Shown: positions 5,602 to 5,615 of the stretch, one piece after another
Layout of the letters: each line of letters starts with the position of its first letter
Numbering within the stretch: the stretch's first letter is position 1
Origin: an uncultured Thalassospira sp.
GTDB taxonomy: Bacteria > Pseudomonadota > Alphaproteobacteria > Rhodospirillales_A > Thalassospiraceae
Length of the DNA stretch: 5,615 nucleotides
Assembly: GCA_946885765.1 (NCBI GenBank)
Contig: CAMPHD010000234.1
Coordinates: forward strand, 1-5,615
Direction: 5' to 3'
The notes under the pieces: model-generated
The model's input: the letters and a program-made list of their open reading frames with translations, nothing else
What the model was told of the DNA's origin: nothing
The model's database searches: none
Made by a program: the position numbers and the translations under genes

Positions 5602-5615
5602 GCCCCATTTAGGGC

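Noticed and set aside
5602..5615. GCCC/GGGC hairpin at the right edge as a terminator
   Set aside because: The stem is only four pairs, the T's precede it on the plus strand, no T tract follows on the minus strand, and the window ends at its last base.

Overview
The window looks like chromosomal DNA of an alphaproteobacterium, most likely a Thalassospira-like member of the Rhodospirillales. The evidence is the moderate G+C content, the family-I pyrophosphatase, the DUF2333-type membrane protein and the COG3786-type L,D-transpeptidase. The assignment to genus is inference from protein style; no rRNA or marker gene is present. All genes point rightward. I see no tRNA, rRNA, CRISPR array, insertion sequence or phage gene, and no obviously new multi-gene system.

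Left edge (1-475): the C-terminal effector-binding half of a LysR-type regulator, cut by the window edge and interrupted by an in-frame TAA at 65-67. A weak hairpin overlaps its stop codon. Next come a UDP-glucose 4-epimerase (galE, 551-1543) and, after a 157-base gap, a GT2-type glycosyltransferase with a galactosyltransferase-like C-terminal motif (1701-2540). Together these two suggest sugar-nucleotide supply and glycan assembly for a surface polysaccharide.

Middle (2696-3292): an intact inorganic pyrophosphatase (ppa), closed by a strong intrinsic terminator. The last T's of that terminator form the -35 box of a near-consensus sigma-70 promoter (TTGACA, 17-base spacer, CATAAT).

Right part (3361-5526): the promoter leads into a broken macro-domain (ADP-ribose-binding family) gene. 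It carries two single-base frameshifts of opposite sign that cancel each other, and a perfect 27-base palindrome near its 3' end. An intact L,D-transpeptidase-like gene (3940-4482) and an intact DUF2333 inner-membrane protein gene (4552-5526) follow closely and may depend on the same promoter.

The most interesting material is the state of the two damaged genes beside five intact ones. The first macro-domain frameshift lies exactly on a canonical -1 slippery heptamer, and the palindrome looks like a possible template-switch product. Ordinary gene decay or sequencing error remains the simplest explanation.
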